This document shows, piece after piece, positions 40,989 to 53,939 of a DNA stretch of 64,000 nt. The position numbers were made by a program, and so were the translations under genes. The stretch comes from Chamaelirium japonicum (lineage: Eukaryota; Streptophyta; Magnoliopsida; Liliales; Melanthiaceae), in contig CANTAL010000003.1 of assembly GCA_947650365.1 (NCBI GenBank), positions 1,240,001 to 1,304,000 of the forward strand, read 5' to 3'. How positions within the stretch are numbered: the first letter of the stretch is position 1; every line of letters starts with the position of its first letter. The notes beneath the pieces are model-generated. The model searched no databases. It was not told where the DNA came from and saw only the letters and a program-made list of their open reading frames with translations.

Positions 40989-43400
40989 CCTTTCTAATTC
41001 ATTTGTACGATCCATTCTAATTCATTCGTACGATCCATTCTAATCCATTCGTACGATCCATTCTAATTCATTTGTACAATCCATTCTTATTCATTCATAC
41101 GATCCATTCTTATTCATTCGCACAATCCATTCTAATTCATTCGTACGATCCATTCAAATTCATTCGTATGATCCATTCTAACTCATTCCTATGATCTATT
41201 CTAACTTATTCGTACGATCCATTCTAATCCATTCGTACGATCCATTCTAATCCATTCGTACGATCCATTCTAATTCATTCTCACGAATGTAACCTGTCTA
41301 ATTCATTTGTATGATCCATTCTAATTCATTCGTACGATCCATTCTAATCCATTCGAATGATCCATTCTAATCTATTCGTACGATCCATTCTAATTCATTC
41401 GTACGATCCATTCTAATTCATTCTCCCAAATGTAACCTTTCTAATTCATTCGTACGATCCATTCTAATTCATTCGTACGATCCATTCTAATTCATTCGTA
41501 TGATCCATTGTAATTCATTCATACAATCCATTCAGATTCATTCGCACAATCCATTCATATTCATTCGTACGATCCATTCTAATTCATTCGTATGATTCAT
41601 TCTAACTCATTCGGTGGATCCATTCTAATTCATTCGTACGATCCATTCTAATTCATTCGTACGATCCATTCTAATTCATTCATGCGATCCATTCTAATTC
41701 ATTCGCAGAATCCATTCAAATTTATTCGTATGATCCATTCTAATTCTTTCGTATGATCCATTTTAACTCGTTCGATGGATCCATTCTAATTCATTCGTAC
41801 GATCCATTCTAATTTATTCGCATAAACATATCCATTCTAATTCATTCGTACGATCCATTCTAATTCTTTCATATGATCCATTATAATTCATTCGCACGAT
41901 CCATTCTAATTCGTTCATACGATCCATTCTAATTCGTTCGTACGATCCATTCTATTTCATTCGTATGATCCATTCTAATCCATTCGTACGATCCATTCTA
42001 ATTCATTCGTACAAATGTATCTATTCTAATTCATTCGTTCAATGCATTCTAATCCATTCGTACGATCCATTCTAGTCCATTCGTATGATCCATTCTAATT
42101 CATTCGTATGATCCATTCTAATTCATTCGTACGATCCATTCTAATTCATTTGCGTGAATGTATCGATTCTAATTTATTCGTACGATCCATTCTAATTCAT
42201 TCCTACGATCCATTCTAATTCATTCGCATAAATATAACCATTTTAATTCATTCGTACGATCCATTCTAATTGATTCCTACGATCCATTCTAATTCAATCG
42301 TACGATCCGCACTAATGTAACCATTCTAATTCATTCGTACGATCCATTCTAATTCATTCGCACGAATGTTTCCATTCTAATTCATTTGCACGATCAATTC
42401 TAATTCATTCCTATGATTCATTCTAATTCATTCGTACGATCCATTCTAATTTATTCGTACGAACCATTCTAATTCATTCGTACGAATGTATCCATTCTAA
42501 TCGTACAATCCATTCTAATTCATTCCTACGATCCATTCTAATTCATTCCTATGATCCATTCTAATTCAGTCGTATAAATGTATCCATTTTAATTTATTCG
42601 TATGATCCATTCTAATTTATTCATACGATCCATTCTAATTCATTCGCACGATCCATTCTAATTCATTCGTACGATCCATTCTAATTCATTCCTACGATCT
42701 ATTCTAATTCATTCGTACAAATGTATCCATTCTAATTCATTCGTACGATCCATTCTAATTCATTCGTACGATCCATTCTAATTCATTCGTACGATCTATT
42801 CTAATTCATTCGTACGATTCATTCTAATTCATTCGTATGAGCTATTCTAATTCATTCGTACGATCCATTCTAATTCATTCGTACGATCCATTGTAATTCA
42901 TTCATACAATCCATTCAGATTCATTAGCACAAATGTATCCATTCAAATTCATTCGAACGATCCATTCTAATTAATTCGCACGATCCATTCTAATTCAGTC
43001 GTATGAATGTATCCATTTTAATTCATTCGTATGATCCATTCTAATCCATTCGTACGATCCATTCTAATTCATTAGCACGAATGTAACCATTCTAGTTCAT
43101 TCGTATGATCCATTCTAAATCATTCCTATGATCCATTTTAATTCATTCGTACGATCCATTCTAATTCATTCGCACGAATGTATCTATTCTCATTCATTCG
43201 TACGATTCATTCTAATTCATTCGTACGATCCATTCTAATTCATTTTTATGATCCATTCTAATTCATCGCACGATCCATTTTAATTCATTCGCTCGAATGT
43301 ATCCATTCTAATTCATTCGTACGATCCATTCTAATGCATTCATACGATCCATTCTTATTCATTCATACGATCCATTCTAATTTGTTCGTACGATCCATTG
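40989..43400 (-). repeat. satellite block 26, reverse
   Basis: Rather degenerate, with shortened units near 42300 and 42500. Ends at the dyad ATCCATT, GG, AATGGAT (43393-43408). Confidence 0.92.
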
Positions 43401-43554
43401 GAATGGATTGCATGAATGAATTAGAATGGATCGTATGAATGAATTAGAATGGATCGTCCGAATGAATTAGAATGGATTGTACGAATGAATTAGATTGGAT
43501 ACATTCGTGCGAATGAATTAGAATGGATCATACGAATGAATTAGAATGGATCGT
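43401..43554 (+). repeat. satellite block 27, forward
   Basis: About six units. Ends on CGTACG (43552-43557) between GGAT and ATTC. Confidence 0.92.
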
Positions 43555-43697
43555 ACGATTCATTCTAATTCATTTGTACGATCTATTCTAATGCATTCAC
43601 ACGATCCATTCTAATTCATTCGCACGAATGTATCCATTCTAATTCATTTGCACGATCCATTCTAATTCATTCGTACGATCCATTCTAATCCATTTGT
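43555..43697 (-). repeat. satellite block 28, reverse
   Basis: About six units. Ends on core variant TGTATA (43695-43700) between CATT and AATG. Confidence 0.91.
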
Positions 43698-44885
43698 ATA
43701 AATGAATAAGAATGGATCGTACGAATGAATTAGAATGGATCGTACGAACGAATTAGAATGGATCGTACGAACGAATTAGAATGGATCGTATGAACGAATT
43801 AGAATGGATCGTACGAATGAATTAGAATGGATACATTCGAGTGAATGAATTAGAATGAATCATACGAATGAATTAGAATGGATCGTACGAATGAATTAGA
43901 ATGGATCGTACGAATGAATTAGAATACATCATGTGAATGAATTAGAATGGATCGTACGTTTGAATTAGATTGGATTGTGCGAATGAATTAGAATGGATAC
44001 ATTCGTGCGAATGAATTAGAATAGATCGTATGAATGAATTAGAATGGATCGTACGAATGAATTAGAATGGATCATACGAATGAATTAAAATATATATATT
44101 TGAGCGAATGAATTAGAATAGATCGTACGAATGAATTAGAATGGATCATAGGAATGAATTAGAATGGATCGTGCAAATGAATTAGAATGGATACATTCGT
44201 GCGAATGAATTAGAATGGATCGTAGGAATGAATTAGAATGGATCGTACGAATGAATTAGAATGGTTACATTCGTGCGAATGAATTAGAATGGATCGTACG
44301 AATGAAGTAGAATGGATCGTACGAATGAATTAGAATGGATTGTACGAATGAATTAGAATGGATCGTGCGAATGAATTAGAATGGATCGTACGAATGAATT
44401 TGAATGGATTGTACGAACGAATTAGAATGGATCCTATGAATGAATTAGAATGGATCGTACGAATGGATTAGAATGGAACGTACGATTGGATCATGCGAAT
44501 AAATTAGAATGGATCGTACGAATGAATTAGAATGGATCGTACGAATGAATTAGAATGGATTCATTCGAGCGAATGAATTAGAATGGATCGTACGAATGAA
44601 TTAGAATGGATCGTGCGAATGAATTAGAATGAATCGTACGAATGAATTAGAATGGATCGTACGAATGAATTGGAATGGATACATTTGTATGAATACAATA
44701 GAATGGATTGTACGAATGAATTAGAATGGATACATTCTTGCGAATAAATTAGAATGGATCGTATATTCGTGCAAATAAACTAGAATGGATCATACGAATT
44801 AATTAAAATGGATCGTGCGAATGAATTAGAATGAATCGTACGAATGCATTAGAATGGATCATACGAATGAATTAGAATGAATCGT
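43698..44885 (+). repeat. satellite block 29, forward
   Basis: Contains ACATCATGTGAATG, TACGTTTGAATTAGATTGG and following units that recur at about 45.12-45.26 kb. Ends on CGTATG (44883-44888). Confidence 0.92.
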
Positions 44886-45032
44886 ATGATCCATTCTAAT
44901 TCATTTGGACGATCCATTCTAATTCATTCACACGATCCATTCTAATTCATTCGTACGATCCATTCTAATTCATTCGTATGATCAATTCTAATTCTTTCGT
45001 ACAATCCATTCTAATTCAGTCGTATGAATGTA
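44886..45032 (-). repeat. satellite block 30, reverse
   Basis: About six units. Ends with the AATGTATCATACGAATG join, second of three copies. Confidence 0.92.
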
Positions 45033-45819
45033 TCATACGAATGAATTAGAATGGATCATGCGAATGAATTAAAATGGATCGTACAAATGAATTGGAATGG
45101 ATCGTACGAATGAATTAGAATACATCATGTGAATGAATTAGAATGGATCGTACGTTTGAATTAGATTGGATTGTGCGAATGAATTAGAATGGATACATTC
45201 GTGCGAATGAATTAGAATAGATCGTATGAATGAATTAGAATGGATCGTACGAATGAATTAGAATGGATACATTTGTACGAATGAATTAGAATGGATCGTA
45301 CGAATGAATTAGAATGGATCGTACGAATGAATTAGAATGGATAGTGTGAATGAATTAGAATGGATTGTACGAATGAATTAGAATGGATTGTACGAATGAA
45401 TTAGAATAGATCGTGCGAATGAATTAGAATGGATCGTACGAAAGAATTAGAATGGATCGTACGAATGATACAGAATGGATCATACGAATGAATTAGAATC
45501 GATCGTGCGAATGAATTAGAATGGATCGTACGAATGAATTAGAATGGATACATTTGTGCGATGAATAAGAATGGAGCGTACGAATGAATTAGAATGGAGC
45601 GTACGAATGAACTAGAATGGATACATTCGTGCGAATGAATTAGAATGGATCATATGAAAGAATTAGAATGGATCATGCGAATGAATTAGAATGGATCGTG
45701 CGAATGAATTAGAATGGATCATACGAATGAATTAGAATGGATCGTACGAACGAATTAGAATGGATCATATGAACGAAATATAATGGATCGTACGAATGAA
45801 TTAGAATGGATACATTCGT
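45033..45819 (+). repeat. satellite block 31, forward
   Basis: Includes the duplicated stretch matching about 43.92-44.06 kb. Ends on CGTACG (45817-45822) between CATT and ATCC. Confidence 0.92.
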
Positions 45820-46243
45820 ACGATCCATTCTAATTCATTCGTACGATCCATTCTTATTCATTCATACGATCCATTCAAATTCATTCGCATGATCCATTCT
45901 AATTTATTCGTACGATCCTTTCTAATTCATTCTCACGAATGTAACCTTTCTAATTCATTTGTATGATCCATTCTAATTCATTCATCCGATCCATTCTAAT
46001 CTATTCGTACTATCCATTCTAATCCATTCGTACGATCCATTCTAATCCATTCATACGATCCATTCTAATCCATTCGTACGATCCATTCTAATTCATTCTC
46101 ACAAATGTAACCTTTGTAATTCATTTGTATGATCCATTGTAATTCATTCATACGATCCATTCTAATTTATTCGTACGAAACATTCTAATTCATTCGTACG
46201 ATCCATTCTAATTCATCGCACGAATCCGTTCTAATTCATTCGC
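45820..46243 (-). repeat. satellite block 32, reverse
   Basis: Partial third copy of the ends of blocks 4 and 12, including TTCATCGCACGAATCCG. Ends on CGCACG (46241-46246). Confidence 0.92.
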
Positions 46244-46830
46244 ACGAATGAATTAGAATGGATACATTCGTGCGAATGAATTAGAACGGATTCATGCGAT
46301 GAATTAGAATGGATTTGAATGGATACATTCGTGCGAATGAATTAGAATGGATCGTGCGAATGTATTAGAATGGATCGTGCGAATGAATTAGAATGGATCG
46401 TATTAATGAATTAGAATGGATATATTTGAACGAATAAATTAGAATGGATCGTACGAATGAATTAGAATGGATACATTTGTGCGAATTAATTAGAATGGAT
46501 CATACGAATAAATTAGAATGGATCGTCCGAATGAATTAGAATGGATCGTACGAATGAATTAGAATGGATCCACCAAATGAGTTAGAATGGAACCTACGAA
46601 TGAATTACAATGGATCGTACGAAAGAATTTGAATGGATCGTTTGAATGAATTAGAATGGTTCGTATGAATGGATTAGAATGGATCGTACGAATGAATTAG
46701 AATGAATCATACAAATGAATTAGAAAGGTTACATTCGTGAGAATGAATTAGAATGGATCGTACGAATGAATTAGAATGGATCATGCGAATGAATTTGAAT
46801 GGATCGTACGAATGAATTAGAATGGATCGT
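46244..46830 (+). repeat. satellite block 33, forward
   Basis: Starts like blocks 5 and 13, then has the ATATATTTGAACGAATAAA word. Ends on CGTACG (46828-46833) between GGAT and ATCC, a perfect 14-bp palindrome. Confidence 0.93.
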
Positions 46831-49099
46831 ACGATCCATTCTAATTCATTCGCACGAATATATCCATTCTAATTCATTCGTACCATCCATTCTAATTCAT
46901 TCGTACGATCCATTCTAATTCATTCGCACGATCCATTCTAATTCATTCGTACGATCCATTCTAATTCATTTGTACGATCTATTTTAATTCATTCGCACGA
47001 ATGTAACCATTCTAATTCATTCGTTCGATTCATTCTAATTCATTCGTATGAGCTATTCTAATTCATTCGTACGATCCATTCTAATTCATTCGTACGATCC
47101 ATTGTAATTCATTCATACAATCCATTCAGATTCATTCGCACAAATGTATCCATTCAAATTCATTCGTACAATCCTTTCTAATTCATTCGCACGATCCATT
47201 CTAATTCATTCTCACGAATGTAACCTTTCTAATTCATTTGTATGATCCATTCTAATTCATTCGTACGATCCATTCTAATCCATTCGTACGATCCATTCTA
47301 ATCCATTCGTACGTTCCATTCTAATTCATTCGTACGATCCTTTCTAATTCATTCTCACAAATGTAACCTTTCTAATTCATTTGTACGATCCATTCTAATC
47401 CATTCGTATGATCCATTCTAATCCATTCGTACGATCCATTCTAATTCATTCGCACGAATGTAACCATTCTAATTCATTCGTACGATCCATTCTAATTCAT
47501 TCCTACGATCCATTCTAATTCATTCGCACGAATGTATCTATTCTAATTCATTTGCACGATCCATTCTAATTCATTCCTATGATCTATTCTAATTCATTCG
47601 TACGATCCATTCTAATCCATTCGTACGATCCATTCAAATCCATTCGTACGATCCATTCTAATTCATTCTCACAAATGTAACCTTTCTAATTCATTGGTAC
47701 GATCCATTCTAATTCTTTCATACGATCCATTCTAATCCATTCGTACGATCCATTCTAATCCATTCGTACGATCCATTCTAATTCATTCGCACGAATGTAA
47801 CCATTCTAATTCATTCATGCGATCCATTCTAATTCATTCATACAATCCACTCTAATTCATTCGCACAAATATATCCATTTTAATTAATTCGTTCGATCCA
47901 TTCAAATTCATTCGTATGATCCATTTTTATTCATTCGCACGATCCAGTCTAATTGATTCGCACGATCCAGTCTAATTGATTCGCACGATCCAGTCTTATT
48001 GATTCGCACGATCCAGTCTAATTGATTCGCACGAATGTATCCATTCTATTTCATTCGTACGATCCATTCTAATTCATTAATATGATCCATTCTAATTCAT
48101 TCGTACGATCCATTCTAATTCATATGCACAAACGTATCCATTCTAATTGATTTGCACGATCCATACTAATTCATTCCTATGATCCATTCTAATTCATTCG
48201 TACGATCCATTCTAATTCATTCGCTCGAATGTATCCATTCTAATTCATTCGTACGATCCATTCTAATTCGTTCATACGATCCATTCTAATTCGTTCGTAC
48301 GATCCATTCTAATTCATTCGTATGATCCATTCTAATTCATTCCTACGATCTATTCTAATTCATTCGTATGATCCATTCTAATTCATTCCTACGATCTAGT
48401 CTAATTCATTTGCTCGAATGTATCTATTCTAATTCATTCGTTCGATCCATTCTAATTCATTCATACGATCCATTCTAATTCATTCGCTCAAATGTATCCA
48501 TTCTAATTCATTCGTACGATCCATTCTAATTCATTCGTACGATCCATTCTAATTCATTCGCACGATCCGTTCTAATTCATTCCTATGATCCATTCTAATT
48601 CATTCGCACGAATGTAACCATTCTAATTCATTCGTACGATCCATTCTAATTCATTCCTACGATCCATTCTAATTCATTCGCACGAATGTATCCATTCTAA
48701 TTCATTTGCACGATCCATTCTAATTCATTCCTATGATCCATTCTAATTCATTCGTACGATCCATTCTAATTCATTCGCTCGAATGTATCCATTCTAATTC
48801 ATTCGTACGATCCATTCTAATTCATTCGTACGATCCATTCTAATTCATTCTCACGAATGTAACCTTTCTAATTCATTTGTATGATCCATTCTAATTCATT
48901 CGTACGATCCATTCTAATCCATTCGTACGATCCATTCTAATCCATTCGTACAATCCATTCTAATTCATTCGCTCGAATATATCCATTCTAATTCATTCGT
49001 ACGATTCATTCTAATTCGTTCATACGATCCATTCTAATTCGTTCGTACGATCCATTCTAATTCATTCGTACGATCCATTCTAATTCGTTCGCACAAATG
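46831..49099 (-). repeat. satellite block 34, reverse
   Basis: Contains the locally uniform CAGTCTAATTGATT units (47941-48032). Ends with the third AATGTATCATACGAATG join. Confidence 0.93.
47941..48032 (-). repeat. four near-identical variant units in tandem
   Basis: Four consecutive 23-bp units carry the same rare variant, GATCCAGTCTAATTGATT with core CGCACG; one has a single extra change (TCTTATT). Adjacent units elsewhere usually differ at the core, so this is a recent local expansion. Confidence 0.9.
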
Positions 49100-50457
49100 T
49101 ATCATACGAATGAATTAGAATGGATCATGCGAATGAATTAAAATGGATCGTACAAATGAATTAGAATGGATCGTGCGAATGAATTAGAATGGATCGTACG
49201 AACGAATTAGAATGGATCGTACGAACGAATTAGAATGGATCGTACGAATGAATTAGAATGGATACATTCGAGCGAATGAATTAGAATGGATCGTACGAAT
49301 GAGTTAGAATGGATCATAGGAATGAATTAGAATGGATCGTGCAAATGAATTAGAATGGATACATTCGTGCGAATGAATTAGAATGGATCGTACGAATGGA
49401 TTAGAATGGATCGTACGAATGAATTAGAATGGATCGTACGAATGAATTAGAATGGATCGTACGAATGAATTAGAAAGGTTACATTTGTGAGAATGAATTA
49501 GAATGGATCGTACGAATGAATTAGAATGGATCGTACGAATGGATTAGAATGGATCGTATGAATGGATTTGAACGCATTGTACGAATGAATTAGAATGGAT
49601 TGTACGAATGGATTAGAATGGATCATACGAATGAATTAGAATGAATCATACGAATGAATTAGAATGGATACATTCGAGCGAATGATTTAGAATGAATCGT
49701 ACGAATGAATTAGAATGGATCATAGGAATGAATTAGAATGGATCATGCAAATGAATTAGAATGGATACATTCGTGCGAATGAATTAGAATGGATCGTAGG
49801 AATGAATTAGAATGGATCGTATTAATGAATTAGAATGGTTACATTCGTGCGAATGATTTAGAATGGATCGTACGAATGGATTAGAATGGATCGTACGAAT
49901 GGATTAGAATGGATCATACAAATGAATTAGAAAGGTTACATTAGTGAGAATGAATTAGAATGGATCGTACGAATGAATTAGAATGGATCGTACGAATGGA
50001 TTAGATTGGATCGTACGAATGAATTAGAATGGATCGTACGAATGCATTAGAATAGATACATTCGTGCGAATGAATTAGAATGGATCATACGAATGAATTA
50101 GAATGGATCGTGCGAATGAATTAGAATGGATCGTACGAATGAATTAAAATGGATCGTGCGAATGAATTAGAATGGATCGTACGAATGAATTAGAATGGAT
50201 ACATTTGTGCGAATGAATTAGAATGGATCGTACGAATGAATTAGAATGGATCGTACGAATGAATTAGAATGGATCGTACGAATGAATTAGAATGGATCGT
50301 GCGAATGAATTAGAATGGATCGTACGAATGAATTAGAATGGATACATTTGTGCGAATGAGTTAGAATGGATCATACGAATGAATTAGAATGGATCGTACG
50401 AATGAATTAGAATGGATCATAGGAATGAATTAGAATGGATCGTGCGAATAAATTAGA
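49100..50457 (+). repeat. satellite block 35, forward (left of LINE)
   Basis: Two higher-order runs start near 49262 and 49668. Ends at the LINE with the target site AATTAGA (50451-50457). Confidence 0.93.
50451..50457. repeat. LINE target-site duplication, left copy
   Basis: AATTAGA, identical to 52299-52305. It is part of the satellite unit, so a longer duplication with divergence cannot be excluded. Confidence 0.75.
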
Positions 50458-52125
50458 TGGAGTGGACCTTCTCTTTCTCGAAAAATTGTGCCTATTGCTT
50501 GGAAGCATATCTGTCAACCAAAATCTGAAGGAGGTCTTGGTCTCAGAGATTTACATACTTGGAATGTGGCAGCCCTTTCAAAACATCTATGGAGAATCTG
50601 TAATAATGAAAATTCGTTATGGGTAAGGTGGATCAAATATAAATATCTAAAGTGAGATAGTTTATGGGACTGTAAAGCTAGCTCTAAGGCTTCTGGTGTT
50701 TGGAAAGGCATACTCAATATCAGAAATCAAATCAAACCACTTATTTATACTTCTGTTGGTAATGGGGAGAACACAAATTTCTGGTAAGATTTTTGGCTAC
50801 CACAATGGCGTCTAGTGGACCTCTTCGGTGAATGAGCCATTTATGATTTAGGGTTGGGAAAAGATATTAAAGTCAGTCAGTTCATTCATGAAGGTAAGTG
50901 GTTGCTCCCAGCTGTTACCTCTGCTGATCTGATAGACATCTTCTCTTTGATCTCTCAATATCAAATCCAAAATACAAATTGCAATGATATGGTAATTTGG
51001 AAGCCTTCAACTGATGGTGCCTTTACTACCAAAATAGCTTGGAATGCTATAAGGGATCAAAGACCAAAATTTAAAGAATCCAAATGGATTTGGCATGGGT
51101 ACAAAGTTGAGAAACATGCCTTTTGTCTATGGAGAGCTGTCAAGGATAAGCTACTAACGTGTGACAAGCTACACAAGAGAGGACTGATGGTTCATTCCTT
51201 ATGTACATTGTGTTGGTCTAACACTGAATGTCATGATCATCTCTTTTTTGAATGCTCTTATTCTAGTTGGATCTGGAGATCTATTCTTTCAAGAATGGAG
51301 ATAAAAGCTACAAAACTTGGAAATATCAGGGAGGAGATTGGTAGATTACAAGCTAAATTTCAGGGGAAAGGTATGATTGCTACTATTGCTAAGATTGCGA
51401 CTGGTTGTGCTGTTTATTATTTGTGGGAGGAAAGAAACAAACGTATTTTTGATCGTACAAATAGGCATAAAAGATATGTACTGGCTTTGATTACTCGTGA
51501 TGTTCAAATTAGAGTGTCCACTACTCAGCTTTTTGATAAAGACAATCAAGAAAATAGAATTGTTGCAGCTAAATGGGGATGTTTTCTTTCTCCAATCAGC
51601 ATCAGCAGTCAGCAGATTATATGGCAAAAGCCTACTAAAGATTGGATGAAACTTAATACAGATGGTGCTTTATTAGTTGACAAAGCAGGGATTGGAGGAA
51701 TTTTTCGCAATGGAGAGGGTGTTGTTACTAAAGCCTATTATGGTCTGTCTAGATATAATGATATTCTAAATGTTGAATTGGATTCTATTGAAGTTGGCAT
51801 CAATATGGCAGTAGATATGCATATTTCATAGTTACGGATTGAGTCGGACTCCTTGGTAGCTGTTAATAGTATCAAAGGAGAATACTCCTCTATTCCCTGG
51901 AGAATCAGACAAAAAGTTCAAAGTATTCGGGATCAAATGAACAAGCTTACAAAAGTGCAGATCACACATATATGGCGTGAAGGGAACCAACCAGCTGATA
52001 TTTTGTCTAAAATGGGACTTCACAGCAATACTATTACTTCTCTCTATTCAGTAGCCTTCAAGGAAAATATGAAGATTGCTATAGAGCATAACAATGCTGG
52101 TAGGGAATATGAAAGGGAAATCTGA
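50458..52125 (+). pseudogene. LINE ORF2 3' part: end of RT, RVT zinc-binding and RNase H
   Basis: One frame runs the whole length (556 codons) and is broken only by stops at 50653-50655 (TGA), 50785-50787 (TAA), 50833-50835 (TGA) and 51829-51831 (TAG); no frameshift is needed. It opens with the end of the reverse transcriptase region (ICQPKSEGGLGLRDL). At about 50990-51300 is the RVT zinc-binding domain (IWKPSTDGAF, LCTLC and CHDHLFFEC). At about 51640-52020 is an RNase H domain whose acidic residues lie in LNTDG, VELDS, IESDS and QPAD; the TAG falls between the second and third. It once helped copy LINE RNA at the target site. It is now inactive. Confidence 0.92.
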
Positions 52126-52298
52126 GGATTGTACTTGTGGTTGTGAGGGGTGTTAATGCTTGGTTTTGTTTTCTTTTGTTTACTTCTCTCTCTGATGCCT
52201 TATATATAAAAGGCCAGAGCTGTAATGGTTTGCATCATTTTAGGGGTGGGGTCCCCAATAAAATCCCCGTAGCTTTTATTAAATAAATAAAAAAAAAG
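52126..52298 (+). other. LINE 3' UTR with poly(A) signal and tail
   Basis: After the last stop come about 170 non-coding bases with TATATATAAA, a small dyad GCCTT...AAGGC, a GGGGTCCCC palindrome, AATAAA at 52257-52262 and an A-rich end (AAATAAATAAAAAAAAA). The tail meets satellite at 52299. Confidence 0.88.
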
Positions 52299-52305
52299 AA
52301 TTAGA
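52299..52305. repeat. LINE target-site duplication, right copy
   Basis: AATTAGA directly after the A-rich tail, matching the left copy at 50451-50457. Confidence 0.75.
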
Positions 52306-52508
52306 ATGGATTGTACGAATGAATTATAATGGATACATTCGAGCGAATGAATTAGAATAGATCGTAGTAATGAATTAGAATGGATCATACGAATGAATTA
52401 GAATGGATCGTGCGAATGAATTAGAATGGATTGTACGAATGAATTAGAATGGATACATTCGTGCGAATGAATTAGAATGGATCGGACGAATGAATTAGAA
52501 TGGATCGT
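52299..52508 (+). repeat. satellite block 35 continued, right of LINE
   Basis: Same orientation and phase as the left side. Ends on CGTACG (52506-52511) between GGAT and ATTC. Confidence 0.93.
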
Positions 52509-53498
52509 ACGATTCATTCTAATTCATTCGTACGATCCATTCAAATGCATTCGTACGATTCATTCTAATTCATTTGCACGATCCATTCTAATTCATTCGT
52601 ACGATCCATTCTTATTTATTCATATGATCCATTCTAATTCATTCGCACTATCCATTCTAATTCATTCGTACGATCCATTCTAATTCATTCGTATAATCCA
52701 TTCTAACTCATTCGGTGGATACATTCTAATTCATTTGTACGATCCATTCTAATTCATTCGCACGATCCATTCTAATTTATTCGTACGATCCATTCTAATT
52801 TATTCGTACGATCTATTCTAATTCATTCGCACGAATGTAACCATTCTAATTTATTCGTACGATTCATTCTAATTCATTCGTATAAGCTATTCAAATTCAT
52901 TCGTACGATCCATTTAATTCATTCGTACGATCCATTGTAATTCATTCATACAATCCATTCAGATTCATTCGCACAAATGTATCCATTAAAATTCATTTGT
53001 ACGATCCATTCTAATTAATTCGCACGATCCATTCTAATTCAGTCGTATGAATGTATCCATTTTAATTCATTCATACGATCCATTCTAATTCATTCGTACG
53101 ATCTAATTCATTCGTACGATCCATTCTAATTCATTCGTACGATCGATTCCAATTCATTCGCACGATCCATTCTAATTCATTCGTACGATCCATTCTAATT
53201 TATTCGTACGATCCATTCTAATTTATTCGTTCAAATATATCCATTCTAATTCATTCGCACGATCCATTCTAATTCATTCGCACGAATGTATCTATTCTAA
53301 TTCATTAGCACGATCCATTCTAATTCATTTCTTTAATCCATTCTAATTCATTCGTACGATCCATTATAATTCATTCGTACGATCCATTCTAATTCATTCG
53401 TATGATCCATTCTAATTCATTCGTATGATCTATTCTAATTCATTCACACAATCCATTCTAATTCATTCGCAAGAATGTATCCATTCTAATTCATTCGT
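52509..53498 (-). repeat. satellite block 36, reverse
   Basis: Contains a reverse variant GGTGGATACATTC near 52714. Ends on CGTGCG (53496-53501) followed by ATGAATAAG. Confidence 0.92.
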
Positions 53499-53616
53499 GC
53501 GATGAATAAGAATGGATCGTGCAAATGAATTAGAATGGATACATTTGTGCGAATGAATTAGAATGGATCGTAGGAATGAATTAGAATGGATCGTACGAAT
53601 AAATTAGAATGGTTAC
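53499..53616 (+). repeat. satellite block 37, forward
   Basis: About five units. Ends GGTTACATTC joined to TAATTC at about 53617, sharing CATTC with both orientations. Copied as block 41. Confidence 0.91.
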
Positions 53617-53939
53617 ATTCTAATTCATTCGTACGCTCCATTCTTATTCATCGCACAAATGTATCCATTCTAATTCATTTGTACGATCCATTCTAATTCA
53701 TTCCTATGATCCATTCTAATTCATTAGTACGATCCATTCTAATTCATTCGCTCGAATGTATCCATTCTAATTCATTCGTACGATCTATTCTAATTCGTTC
53801 ATACGATCCATTCTAATTCGTTCGCACGATCCATTCTAATTCATTCGTACGATCTATTCTAATTCATTCGCATGATCCATTCTAATTCATTCCTATGATC
53901 CATTCTAATTCATTTGTACGATCCATTCTTATTCATCGC
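53617..53939 (-). repeat. satellite block 38, reverse
   Basis: Starts with CGTACGCTCCATTC then TTATTCATCGCACAAATG, as does block 42. Ends on CGCACG (53937-53942). Confidence 0.91.

Larger units (their letters stand above)
50458..52298 (+). mobile_element. 5'-truncated L1-type LINE inserted in the satellite
   Basis: A 1.84 kb non-satellite segment encodes the 3' part of a plant LINE polymerase protein and ends with a 3' UTR, AATAAA and an A-rich tail. It is flanked by AATTAGA at 50451-50457 and 52299-52305. Joining the flanks at one AATTAGA gives an unbroken satellite unit, so the insertion point is exact. Endonuclease and most of the reverse transcriptase are missing, as is usual after incomplete target-primed reverse transcription. 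Confidence 0.93.

Noticed and set aside
50435..50626. Open frame starting in satellite and entering the LINE
   Set aside because: It is out of frame with the LINE protein, whose correct frame is recognisable from 50458 on. The start lies in satellite sequence.
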